A DNA stretch of 64,000 nucleotides from Malachius bipustulatus (lineage: Eukaryota > Arthropoda > Insecta > Coleoptera > Melyridae), in the NCBI GenBank assembly GCA_910589415.1, contig OU342637.1, forward strand, positions 42,810,162 to 42,874,161, written 5' to 3'. The notes below the pieces were generated by a model. That model searched no databases. It saw only the letters and a list, made by a program, of their open reading frames with translations, and was not told the DNA's origin. Position 1 is the stretch's first letter; each line of letters begins with the position of its first letter. The translations under genes and the position numbers were made by a program. Shown one piece after another: positions 1-8,987 of this stretch.

Positions 1-678
1 TCTATCTTCTATTAATTCAGATGCACTACTAACTATTACCTACTCTTAAACTATTATTCTAAAACTATCACTAACTACTACTTCCCGGTAAAAATACAAA
101 TTAAATTAAAAAGAAAATAAACTGAACACTCGGACTTCCCGGTAGGTAATCGAACTGAGGCGGCGGATTACGGCTTGTCACACGTCTTTACGATCGAAGA
201 TCTAAATTCGGAATTCATTTTTCAAATCACGGCCCCGGTTTATATAGCGACCACTATCGGTTCCTGGTGAGATAGAAATTTTCGAGAACATTTTCTCCGT
301 AAAAAAGGTTAATTTAAACTGTTATCAGCGGCCCGGTGCATTTCGGCGTTTTTATAATGCGATAGTGGTCGATAACTTGCTTGAATTTGAAGCCAACTGC
401 CTCGATTTAGTTACTTTAAAAATCAGCCTGTGCATAAAAAATTAATGGAATTAAATGAAATCATGAAAATTATTAGTACTTTGCTGATTCAAGGTACCTA
501 CCTACCAAACCCTATTTCTGTACTATTCGTAAAAACTTAACTGAATTAATAATAACTTAAACGGGGTGGTCCTACCTATCTACCTATGTCGTTGGAATGA
601 TCTTTATTTATTAAAAATAATGGAAAAAATAGAAATAAAATAAACTAAATGGAGTCGGGGTAACACGACTTCATTACA
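1..678. other. AT-rich flank, no gene recognised
   Basis: No open frame here resembles a protein. The one structured feature is a perfect 12-bp inverted repeat, CGACCACTATCG at 248-259 and its complement at 360-371, about 100 bp apart, which may be a fragment of an old foldback element. TAGGTACCTACC-like motifs, common throughout the window, occur near 490 and 575. The stretch ends abruptly where the family C LTR starts at about 679. Confidence 0.5.
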
Positions 679-762
679 AGTCATTCAATTTAAGGGGGCC
701 ACATTACTGAATTTACTGCGCATGACGCAGGATCTCAGGATTTAAAGGTAGATTACACTACA
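679..762 (+). mobile_element. Truncated 5' LTR remnant, element C1
   Basis: The sequence matches the last 84 bp of the family C LTR (compare 13779-13862 and 24688-24771) and ends in the LTR terminus ACTACA directly before the internal region. Everything upstream of 679 is unrelated, so about 2 kb of this LTR is missing. Seen by direct comparison of copies inside the window. Confidence 0.85.
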
Positions 763-766
763 GATT

Positions 767-784
767 TGGCGCGTGTGCCCAGGA
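767..784 (+). other. Putative primer-binding site, element C1
   Basis: Four bases after the LTR terminus ACTACA the sequence reads TGGCGCGTGTGCCCAGGA. Retroelement PBSs start with TGG, complementary to the CCA end of a tRNA, and this position is right for one. The same segment follows the LTR in all four C copies (13867, 24776, and reversed ending at about 34427). I could not match it to a particular tRNA. Confidence 0.5.
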
Positions 785-1268
785 TACACAGTACATGAAG
801 CATTGTGGAGGTTTGAGATTATTTTAATGGTTTTCTTGTTCTTTTTGTTTGATTTTTTTTTTCTCTCGTCGACGACAATTTTCTCTTTGGTATTTTTTTT
901 TTTCTCTTCAACACTTCTCTGTGGTATTTTTTTTTCTTCAACCTCGAAACACACATTTTCGAGACAAGCGTTCAGTTCAAAAGTTGCAATTCAAGGTGTC
1001 ACCGTTCTTCAGACACATTCAAAGCAATCGTTAAAATCAAGAAAGCTGAAAAACAAGGACGCAGTCCTTCCGACAAAACAGGCGCAGCGATTCAGGTCAG
1101 GAGCAAGGTGCGTCACACACGATCAAGTAGTCACAGGTAAATTCAGCTCAGGGGCGCAGGGCCCCACCCACAAGTCACAGGTAAATTCAGGTCAGGAGCG
1201 CAGAGACACAGTCGACACACGACCACACAAAACACCCACGGGGACACCACGCAGAGGGCGGGGGGGGA

Positions 1269-1430
1269 GATACATTAGAAACACCCACAGGGCCACGTGA
1301 AGCAGGGGCGGGGGGATACATTAGAAAACACCCACAGGGCCACATGAAGCAGGGGCGGGGGACACGCAGAAACACCCACAGAGCGACATGAAGCAGGGGC
1401 GGAGGGGACACGAAAACACCCAGGGGACAA
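1269..1430 (+). repeat. 46-bp tandem repeat array
   Basis: Units begin at 1269, 1315, 1361 and 1407, each with a GATACATTAG-like start, a CACCCACAGGGCCAC core and an AAGCAGGGGCGG end. The array is conserved in the other C copies (for example 14369-14530). It is GC-rich in an otherwise AT-rich window. Confidence 0.8.
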
Positions 1431-2009
1431 CTCACAACGGAAACACAATAACACACACCCAAAACACTCACGGGGGCATCCACGCACACATTCAAAACAC
1501 ACAGGGAGGTTCACGACAGGAACATCAACACTCGCACACACACACGAGACACTTAGGGGGTCCTTCAAGTAGGGGCGCGCACACACCAAACACTCAGGGG
1601 GCCGTTCCAAGTAGGAACGCACCCTTGCGAAACACCCAAAAGACATCTGAAGTAGGGGCGAAATCCTCCACTCGTCCAAAAAAAAACGGACGACATTTCA
1701 GAGCAGGGGCGAAGACGTTCGCACTTGACCGAATCAAATTAGGGGTAACCAAACGACACACACACACACATTATTATTATTATTATTTCTTGTTTGAATG
1801 TCGATACTGCTGTGTATATTTTGGTTCGCAGGTTTATACGAATTTGGAAACGACTGGATCAGTGGAGTCAGACGTAGGAGGCGTGGGACCAACCCAGAGG
1901 ACAGCGGAACCAATCAAAGCCATGAAAGGGAAGCCGTGGCAGCCAAGGATGGTTCTATCCGTGGCCCGTTGCAACCATTCAGGATCACCCGTTGGAATGG
2001 AGGGCTGGC

Positions 2010-2305
2010 TGCGCTGGAGGCGACGTACGAGTTCTGACTGCGCTGGAGGAGACGGTACGAGTTCTGGCTGGAGGAGACGGTACGAGTTCTGGCTGAGCTG
2101 GAGGCGACGGTACGAGTTCCGGCCGTGCTGGAGGCGACGATACAAGGACTGGCTGCGCTGGAGTCGATGATACGAGCTCAGGCTGCGCTGGAGGTGACGG
2201 TACGAGTTCTGGCCGTGCTGGAGGCGACGATACGAGGACTGGCTGCGTTGGAGTCGACGATACGAGCTCAGGCTGCGCTGGAGACAGCGATACAAGCTCG
2301 GTGTT
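2010..2305 (+). repeat. 30-bp tandem repeat array
   Basis: About ten imperfect units of the type GCTGGAGGCGACGGTACGAG plus a ten-base tail. Because 30 is divisible by three, the array stays open in several frames on both strands and yields repetitive peptides; these have no recognisable domain. The array recurs at 15110-15405 and 26019-26314 and, in a different unit order, at about 32870-33170. Confidence 0.85.
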
Positions 2306-2555
2306 GTCTTGACGAGCTACACAGTTGCCACCGAGGGACAAAATTTTTTTCTTCGATCGCCAGGATGTCGTTTGTTTCAATCAGTGCATCGATCTAGGGT
2401 CAGTAATTTGATGAAACATTGTACACGACATGTGTCGTACTAGTTTTTAAGAGGAATAGGAATTGTTAGATTGCTTCGTTGACATTTGTAAATAACCTGA
2501 CGTGAAGGATAGACTCGTTTCAATGCTTTTCACTCACTATCTTCAAGGGGGCGTC

Positions 2556-3807
2556 TGAAGTGACCCAGTTTGCCTTTACAAATGTCAACAATACGCATGT
2601 TAAAATCGAAAACGTAGAGTTTCTACCATTCACGGATATTCTGTGTATTCGATATGTCAGTTGTCAAGTTTTCAAACCTAGAAACGTCAGTTCTGTCTAT
2701 GTCATTAAACCACATGTATCAGTTAGCGAGAAGTCAGGCAGTCAAGTCACGTTTACTTTTCAAGTGACAGTGGTCCGAGTCGGACAGTCCGATCAGCTGT
2801 TCTTTATTTTTTTTAAACAATGAAAATGGAATCCATACACCATCATGTGAGTAATAACTGATTATTTCTAATTTATTAATATTTGTTAGGCATTATGATA
2901 TCGCTAGAGATCAGATCATCTTGTTTTAATTATTTGTTGTATTTTCACTTTGTTGCAATTTGTTCCTTTACACGTTCAAAATAACACAAAGGGGGCCTCT
3001 CTAATACCAGCACCACATGTACTAATTTCTGTATGAAGATCAGGGACACGTTTCTTTCAAGCTTTCAAAATTTAATTTATTTAATCCTGATGCATTGACC
3101 ACATTATTATTATTTAAATTTGATACGTTTTAAATTAAAGGATTTCAAAGTAGGGCCCCCATGTAGGAGGTACTCATATACGCACGTGCAAATTGTTTAG
3201 TTTAAATTTCAATGCTTTGGAGACACGCTAGTTTCAATATTTTATTTTATTGTCTAATTTCAAATTGTTTAAACATGTGACCTCCATATCACTATTTTAT
3301 GAATGAGATATTTTCAGTGAATCAATTAATTTCTAACGTAGAGACATGCTTGATTTAAATTTCCATTGTCTGCATTATTCAAATTAACCTAACCGTTTGT
3401 TACTTTTGAGAAACTTATACTTGAATTTTAGGTAATTATTATTTATCGAAATCTTGAACCAGCACATGCCTTTTTGATTATTATTATCATTATTATTATT
3501 ATCAAGCACATTTCTCAAGAAACAATTTATTTTGCAGTGATCACATTTTCTTTGTATTTTAAACTCTTTTCTGCTCTCAACAATTTTATTTGCATTTTAT
3601 TCATGAAACTATTTAAACGATCTTATTTTAATCACATCTCTCATACACGTGTGCATGGTTCTTATTAGAAATGGATTAACAAACTATAAAGGATTTCTTT
3701 CTCATATTTTATATTTTATGTATGACTAATTTTATTGTGATTTTACGATCCACATGACTGCTCTATTTATTTGTTTTTATAATTCATGCCTGCATTTATT
3801 AACCTGT
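2556..3807 (+). mobile_element. Shared LTR of C1 and C2, first part
   Basis: The LTR starts TGAAGTGACCC and runs to the insertion point of element A. Its second part is 12395-13862. Without A it is about 2.7 kb and ends in ACTACA followed at once by the internal region of C2, so one LTR serves as the 3' LTR of C1 and the 5' LTR of C2. It contains a GATTATTATT microsatellite near 3476 and otherwise AT-rich DNA. The ORF there (3474-3668) is microsatellite-derived, not a gene. Confidence 0.85.
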
Positions 3808-5365
3808 TGTAACCTATGTTTTTTTTTATTTATTTAAACAAGTCACATAGCGCGGTGCCTTTCGTCAGAGAGCATCTGTCATGGGTTGAACTTTCCCGAA
3901 GCAACAGAAAAACAAAAATTGTGTTTCGTTAGGCGCCACTTATTTTTATAAAAAAATAAGAAAAATTAATTTTAAGCAGTTTGCACTAATTAAATTATTC
4001 TGCAAGACAAAAATTAAAAAAAGACTAAGTTTGAAAAGATTTAATTATAAAAATAGGTAAATGACTATTGTAAATTCATGTAATAGTAAGTAGGCAAGTG
4101 ATAACTGATATTAGAATTATTGCATTAATTTGAGATGAGCTTGCACATAGCTATGTTCGGCTTTACAATGTTAATAATCCAGTTTATTTTATTACGAGGT
4201 GATTTTTATTATGATGATAAGGATATTTATAACTATTTTAATAAAGGAGAAATTTACATAAAAAGTGTTACATATAAAATATGTTACTCATAAAATACGG
4301 AGCAGTTGATTATGTTCCTTAAAAAGGAAACTATCGGGGAATCAACTTTATTAATCTTTAAACAAGTGTGAAATAGGTAATTTCAGAGAGATTCTGAAAA
4401 ATGGAAAATATTGTCCACGTGATCTCACTTAAAACAATTCGAAATAAAAAAATAGGATAATCTGATGAGTGATCAAAGTAATCCAAGTAATTTGAATAAT
4501 CTGAATAATTTGAATAATCTGAATAATTTGAATAATCTGAATAGTTTGAATAATCTGAATAATTTGAATAATCTGAATAGTTTGAATAATCTGAATAGTT
4601 TGAATAATCTGAATAGTTTGAATAATCTGGCCTTGAATCCGGTGAGGGGCGTCCTGCTCAGGGAAGTCGATCCACCACCAGGTGTCCCAGCACTCAAGGG
4701 AAGGCCTCACAAAAAAATATAGGAACTCGACGTCAGCACGGCTCTTCCACCACTATCCCAAACTATCCTTGGCTAGGAATACTAGTACGGCAACCATAAA
4801 AAAAACCTGCAAACGCAAGTTCATATATGCTCCATTTGCGGAAGAACGCAAGTTCCAAAGTTTTGATAAAAAACGACAGAGAGCCAATAAAAAAATATAA
4901 GCTACTTACCCAATTTCATTAGGGTTTCTTTACACTACGCACTAACCCAAAAAACTCTACTAACAAAAGGTTGAGCACGCTAATAGAAACAACGATCGGC
5001 AACTAGACACAATAATAACTAGGCGAATGACATAAGGAGATTATTAAATATATTGTTGAATTCTCACACGACCAAATACGAAGACCTTCCCTAAATCAAT
5101 CCCATTCGAGACGGCCGTTTCTCTGCTTCCCTCTCTATCAGCCACCTTATCAATTCCACCTAAAGATACTGAATTAATACGAATAAATCATTCCTTGTTT
5201 ACCAACAACGAAATAGAACCTAAACTAATAAATTTCTATAATAAAATGAAATTGGGGAGTCTATTAATTATAAACGTATCGCCAAATAAATATTCCTTGG
5301 TGCTATTGTACCATTATAAAGAACTCGTTAGCCAAAGAAATAAATCTTTATTTTGAAATGTTACA
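3808..5365 (-). repeat. LTR of element A (3' LTR in gene orientation)
   Basis: The 1558-bp sequence runs TGTAACC...GTTACA, with 6-bp inverted ends TGTAAC/GTTACA. It is nearly identical to 10836-12394, differing at about ten scattered sites including T-run length. It contains the minisatellite at 4492-4629. The inner edge at 5365 abuts the polypurine tract. Confidence 0.92.
4492..4629 (+). repeat. 9/18-bp minisatellite inside LTR A
   Basis: Alternating units TTTGAATAA and TCTGAATAA/G are repeated about 15 times. The multiple-of-three period keeps all frames open, giving low-complexity NNL-type peptides on plus and IIQTIQ/LFKLFR types on minus; these are not treated as genes. The other LTR has the same array at 11521-11658 with one substitution. 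Confidence 0.9.
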
Positions 5366-5378
5366 CCACCTCTCTCCG
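5366..5378 (-). other. Polypurine tract, element A
   Basis: Read on the minus strand it is CGGAGAGAGGTGG, immediately followed by the LTR start TGTAACA. This is the expected position of the plus-strand primer for reverse transcription. Confidence 0.75.
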
Positions 5379-5672
5379 AAAGTGAAAATACATAAACCAA
5401 AGGGGAATATTTTCACTCATAGTGGGTACTCGATCTGGATGCAAAAGTTGGTAATCGCAAAGTAGGGGATAGATTGTTATCCTGGGGTTGATATCTACGC
5501 GTATCATACGTCCATAATGGAGACACTATTGGGAAAAGACCTAATTGGGAAAACTCTAGTCCAGGAATTGTCCGCCCAAAACAACAAACTAACTTTATCA
5601 ACACCAGTACTCGGAATAGCAGTATCGTCTACGGTTATAATAAACTTCCCAAACAACACAATAATAGAACTA
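5379..5672 (-). other. Non-coding 3' region of element A
   Basis: About 290 bp separate the pol stop from the polypurine tract. Short ORFs overlap it on both strands, but none shows a signal peptide, membrane segments or glycoprotein-like cysteines, so there is no support for an env gene. Confidence 0.5.
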
Positions 5673-7418
5673 CTACCCAACCGAAACATCGGAATTCGAC
5701 CCAAAGTAAGCCTTTAGATCCTTCACGTGCCATGTACCGGCATCCGTACCATCAAAATTTTCTAATAGATAAGTTACTTGACCAGTTCGCTTCCTAACTT
5801 TGCACGGAACATATTTTGGAGCTAACTTTGCTGAGAACCCGGCGGCTGCATCAGACAAAATTTTATTCCTACGCCAAACCTTATCGCCTGGTTCAAAAAC
5901 AACATCTCGCCTCCGAAGATTATAATTCTTGGTATTACGAACATAAGAATCATGCAATCTTTTTTGCACTTCGTGGAATACCTCAGAAAGGTTTCCTAGC
6001 TCACTAGCATAGGACTTTCGGTCACCAGGACTTATTTCCAAATTGTCCGTAGACTTTACTGTCCCATAATAGCTACCAGACAGAGGCACATACCGCCCGA
6101 AATTTAGAAAAGAAGGTGAGAACCCTGTTACCTCATGTTTTGCCGTATTAATGGCTTGCCGAATCTTGGATAAATTCTTATCCCAATCTTTATGTGAATC
6201 CACATAGCACCTTATGGCCGTACCAATAGTCTTATTGCTACGCTCAACGAAATTACACTGGGGAGAATACTTAGGGGTAAACCAGATTTTTTGAACCTTG
6301 TATTCATCCATCAGTTTCTTGAAAACCGAGCCAGCAAACTGAGAACCATTGTCGCACAGAACGAATTGACATACACCAAAAACTAAAAATACTTCATTTT
6401 CAATAAACTTCACTATATTCGGTGCTGTGGGTTGCCTTAGTGGTTGTAGAACCACATACTTAGTTAACCAATCGCTCACTACAAGTAAATGTGTGTGTCC
6501 TTTGGAGGACCTAGGGAAAGGACCTATGAGATCTACGGAAATAATCTGCCAAGGATATTGCGCATGCTTCTCAGAACCAAATAAGCCCATCGGACTCTTA
6601 TTTGACATTTTTTGCGAACCACAAACTTTACAACAACGGACATACTTTAAAATGTCGTGCCTCATATTAGGCCAATAGTAGTTTTCTTGCACTCTGGCCA
6701 GGGTTTTGGTAAAACCAAAATGTGCACAGACCGGAGGATCATGACATGATTTAATTACTTCCCCTCTTTGAGACTTTGGGACTAATAACTTCCACTCTTT
6801 TACATTAGTTTCAAGAGGCAACTGACACGGCGCAAACTTATAAATACGATCTCCTTCGATCTTCCATTGAGGGTACGAGTTAGGTGACTTGGTAATTTTA
6901 TCATACATGGAGCTGTACCAAGTGTCTTTTCCAGATGGTGCAATCTCTAAGAGGTTGACTTCTGGGTAAGGAATCCTAGACAGTGCGTCAGGAACCACGT
7001 TAGACACACCCTTTCGATGGATTAGCGTGAAGGAGTGCTGTCGCAACCTTACTGCCCATCTGGCCAATCTACCAGTTGGATTTTTAATGGTACTCAACCA
7101 GAGAAGTGAGTGGTGATCCGTCACTACGCTGAAATGAGTGCCCTCCACAAAACATCTAAATTTTTCTACACAGAACATTATGGCAAGCAACTCACGTTCA
7201 CATACCGTATACTTTCGCTCTGCACGGGTTAACGAACGACTGGCATACGCTATCACACACTCTTCTCCACTCTGAGTTTGGGTCAAGACACCCCCTATGC
7301 CGGTGTCACTGGCATCGCATTGTACTACAAAAGGTTGCGTAAAGTCTGGCTGTGAAAGAATCGGAGCTGAAACTAAGGACTTCTTAATGGTTAGAAAAGA
7401 TTCTTGAGCTTCGGTGGT
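5673..7418 (-). CDS. Pol C-terminal part: RNase H and integrase (element A)
   Basis: This is the third open segment of pol, in the same frame as the RT segment and separated from it by one TGA (7419-7421). Counting from the Met at 7286, RNase H residues include the ERELLA glutamates (about 30-32) and D57 in VVTDHHSL; the first Asp, in CDASDTG, lies upstream of that Met. Integrase shows an HHCC zinc-binding set (H182, H189, C219, C222) and the DDE triad D252 (SVDLIGPF), D312 (LCDNGSQF), E348 (VERSNKT). The C-terminal tail has the KLAPKYV-type pattern common in gypsy integrases. RNase H removes template RNA and integrase inserts the cDNA. No Met start is needed because this part is made as a polyprotein. 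The segment itself looks intact. Confidence 0.92.
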   Translation of the reverse strand, partial: TTEAQESFLTIKKSLVSAPILSQPDFTQPFVVQCDASDTGIGGVLTQTQSGEECVIAYASRSLTRAERKYTVCERELLAIMFCVEKFRCFVEGTHFSVVTDHHSLLWLSTIKNPTGRLARWAVRLRQHSFTLIHRKGVSNVVPDALSRIPYPEVNLLEIAPSGKDTWYSSMYDKITKSPNSYPQWKIEGDRIYKFAPCQLPLETNVKEWKLLVPKSQRGEVIKSCHDPPVCAHFGFTKTLARVQENYYWPNMRHDILKYVRCCKVCGSQKMSNKSPMGLFGSEKHAQYPWQIISVDLIGPFPRSSKGHTHLLVVSDWLTKYVVLQPLRQPTAPNIVKFIENEVFLVFGVCQFVLCDNGSQFAGSVFKKLMDEYKVQKIWFTPKYSPQCNFVERSNKTIGTAIRCYVDSHKDWDKNLSKIRQAINTAKHEVTGFSPSFLNFGRYVPLSGSYYGTVKSTDNLEISPGDRKSYASELGNLSEVFHEVQKRLHDSYVRNTKNYNLRRRDVVFEPGDKVWRRNKILSDAAAGFSAKLAPKYVPCKVRKRTGQVTYLLENFDGTDAGTWHVKDLKAYFGSNSDVSVG

Positions 7419-8516
7419 TCACACAATTGATTCCTTTTTCTTTTTTCCGTGCAAGAGGCCGTTCAAAGGAGCAACAAGGTCAGAAAAGTTATGTATGAAT
7501 CTGCGGTACCAGGAACACATGCCAATGAAACGCTTAACTTCCGTGGCCGTTGTTGGCCTTGGATAATTAACCATAACAGCTACCTTGTCCGGGTCTGTGT
7601 GCAGACCGTCGGAACTTACTACAAAACCCAGGAATTTCAGCGAAGTTCTAAAAAATTGGCACTTGTTCAAATTAATTGTAAGGTTAGCATTGAGAAGAAT
7701 CTTCCTGACATCAGACAGCAGTTCCAAGTGTTCCTCAAAAGTGGTACTCGTGACAATAATATCATCTAGGTATGCAAAGATTTTGGGTTCATACTTAGGT
7801 CCAAACAAGGCGTCCACTAGTCTCTGCTGAGTCTGCGCTGCATTGCAGAGACCAAATGGCATTACTGTAAATTGGAAGAGACCACGACCCGCTACACTAA
7901 AGGCGGTCTTTTCCTTTGATTCTGAATCTAACGGAACCTGCCAGAAAGAATGACGAAGATCAATAGAAGAAATATAATTAGTATTACGCAAGCGATTTAG
8001 GATTCCGTCAATATGAGGCAACGGATAAGAATCATGTTTGGTCACATCATTCAGGCTCCGGCCATCGAAACAAAAGCGATATTCCTTATCGTTTTTTCGG
8101 ACTAATAAAACAGGTGAACACCAAGGACTACTTGATGGTTCAACCACACCTAACTCGAGCATTTTATCGAGTTCAGAATGCAATATCTCGAGCATGTAGG
8201 GTGACATGAGATATTGCTTCTTCTTAAAAGGCTTCGTGTCACCCGTGTCGATGTTCATTGATATCTTATTTGTTTTTCCTAACCGCACGTCACTGTTGAT
8301 ATCATTAAATGATTGGATAACTTCGTCGGCTTTGATCCTTTGATCAGGTGTGAGGCTTTCCAAAGAAGGTAAGTTATGCATAAGACATACTTCATCGGGT
8401 ACACTAGGAAGTACCTTAAGGTCGCTGTTAGAAGCTTCACTCTGTACATGCCATTGCTCTTTTTTATAGTCTATTAACAACTTAAATTGTCTACAAAAAT
8501 CGCTTCCAAAAATGAA
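7419..8516 (-). CDS. Pol reverse transcriptase segment (element A), bounded by nonsense codons
   Basis: Reverse transcriptase of a Ty3/gypsy polyprotein. Counting from the Met at 8480, landmarks are RFCFDGRSLN (about 136-145), catalytic D174 in SSIDL, LFQFTVMPFGLCNA (about 201-214) and the active-site box YLDD (237-240). The thumb/connection reads to KRFIGMCSWYRRF. The frame is shared with the protease segment upstream and the RNase H segment downstream. It is closed at both ends by TGA codons (8517-8519 and 7419-7421) at positions where element B reads through (SISHSIILG and IVWTEAAE). The TGA at 7419 replaces a conserved Trp codon. These look like point mutations in an otherwise full-length pol. 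Confidence 0.92.
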   Translation of the reverse strand, partial: FIFGSDFCRQFKLLIDYKKEQWHVQSEASNSDLKVLPSVPDEVCLMHNLPSLESLTPDQRIKADEVIQSFNDINSDVRLGKTNKISMNIDTGDTKPFKKKQYLMSPYMLEILHSELDKMLELGVVEPSSSPWCSPVLLVRKNDKEYRFCFDGRSLNDVTKHDSYPLPHIDGILNRLRNTNYISSIDLRHSFWQVPLDSESKEKTAFSVAGRGLFQFTVMPFGLCNAAQTQQRLVDALFGPKYEPKIFAYLDDIIVTSTTFEEHLELLSDVRKILLNANLTINLNKCQFFRTSLKFLGFVVSSDGLHTDPDKVAVMVNYPRPTTATEVKRFIGMCSWYRRFIHNFSDLVAPLNGLLHGKKKKESIV

Positions 8517-8987
8517 TCAATGACTCAATGAGGGAACTACAAAAGCTTCGACTATTTGACAGACCTTACCTATGCAGATTGGCAAGTGCACTACCCCCAC
8601 CACGGTTTGCCTTGAACCGTCGGCAGTGAATACCGATTTTGACAGAGAATTATCAACCTTCAAACCAAAACGCTCAATAATCGGTACGCCTTTTTCACCA
8701 ACTATAGAAGAAGTAGCACCTGAGTCCAACAAAACAACAATTTCGGTTTGAAACAATTTTACAGTTATATAGGGACGGTTGTCGGGGCTTTTGTTCACAA
8801 ACAACGGGGTAACTTGATTCTCCTCAACAAAATTTAGTTTTTCAGAATGACCTACAGATTTTTCATCAGCATTTCGAATGTTTTTATTACCGGAGTTACT
8901 ATTTAGTTTACTAGTTTTCTTGGTTTTCTCAGGAGACTGGCTGCGATGACCAAGACATCGCTCTCCTCCACCTAGTTTTTTGTACAC
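8517..8987 (-). CDS. Retroviral-type aspartic protease (element A)
   Basis: A 156-codon open frame in the -1 frame relative to gag, overlapping its end by 16 bp. The active site is LLDSGATSSIVG with the catalytic Asp at about residue 88, preceded by the usual RPYITVKL strand. This type of enzyme acts as a homodimer and cleaves the Gag-Pol precursor. The listed ATG lies inside gag and is unlikely to be used; translation probably enters by -1 frameshifting at 8975-8981. The segment ends at a TGA (8517-8519) just before the ..FIFGSDFC motif, a few residues short of the protease C-terminus, so this copy may make a truncated protease. Confidence 0.85.
   Translation of the reverse strand: MYKKLGGGERCLGHRSQSPEKTKKTSKLNSNSGNKNIRNADEKSVGHSEKLNFVEENQVTPLFVNKSPDNRPYITVKLFQTEIVVLLDSGATSSIVGEKGVPIIERFGLKVDNSLSKSVFTADGSRQTVVGVVHLPICIGKVCQIVEAFVVPSLSH

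Larger units (their letters stand above)
763..2555 (+). mobile_element. Internal region of non-coding LTR element C1 (LARD-like)
   Basis: This 1.79-kb block lies between an LTR end (ACTACA) and an LTR start (TGAAGTGACC). In order it holds a PBS-like TGGCGCGTG segment, long T tracts (850-940), a CA/CCC-rich stretch with 46-bp tandem repeats, a (CA)n(TTA)n microsatellite near 1760-1787, a 30-bp tandem array (2010-2305), and a G-rich end before the 3' LTR. No gag, protease, RT or integrase motif is present in any frame. Open frames here reflect repeat composition and differ between copies by frameshifts. The layout is that of a large retrotransposon derivative that needs enzymes supplied in trans. 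Copies: 13863-15651, 24772-26562 and, reversed, 32620-34431. Confidence 0.8.

Noticed and set aside
773..2397. Long overlapping ORFs in the C internal region (and at 13873-15495, 24782-26406, 32759-34421)
   Set aside because: They arise from T tracts and from 46- and 30-bp repeats, overlap on both strands, and change with small indels between copies. No domain is present.
4429..4900. NNL-repeat and LFKLFR/IIQTIQ ORFs in the A LTR (also 11458-11929)
   Set aside because: They are translations of a 9/18-bp minisatellite within an LTR, in all frames.
5379..5704. Possible env gene downstream of pol in element A
   Set aside because: The region is under 300 bp, and its ORFs lack a signal peptide or membrane anchor.
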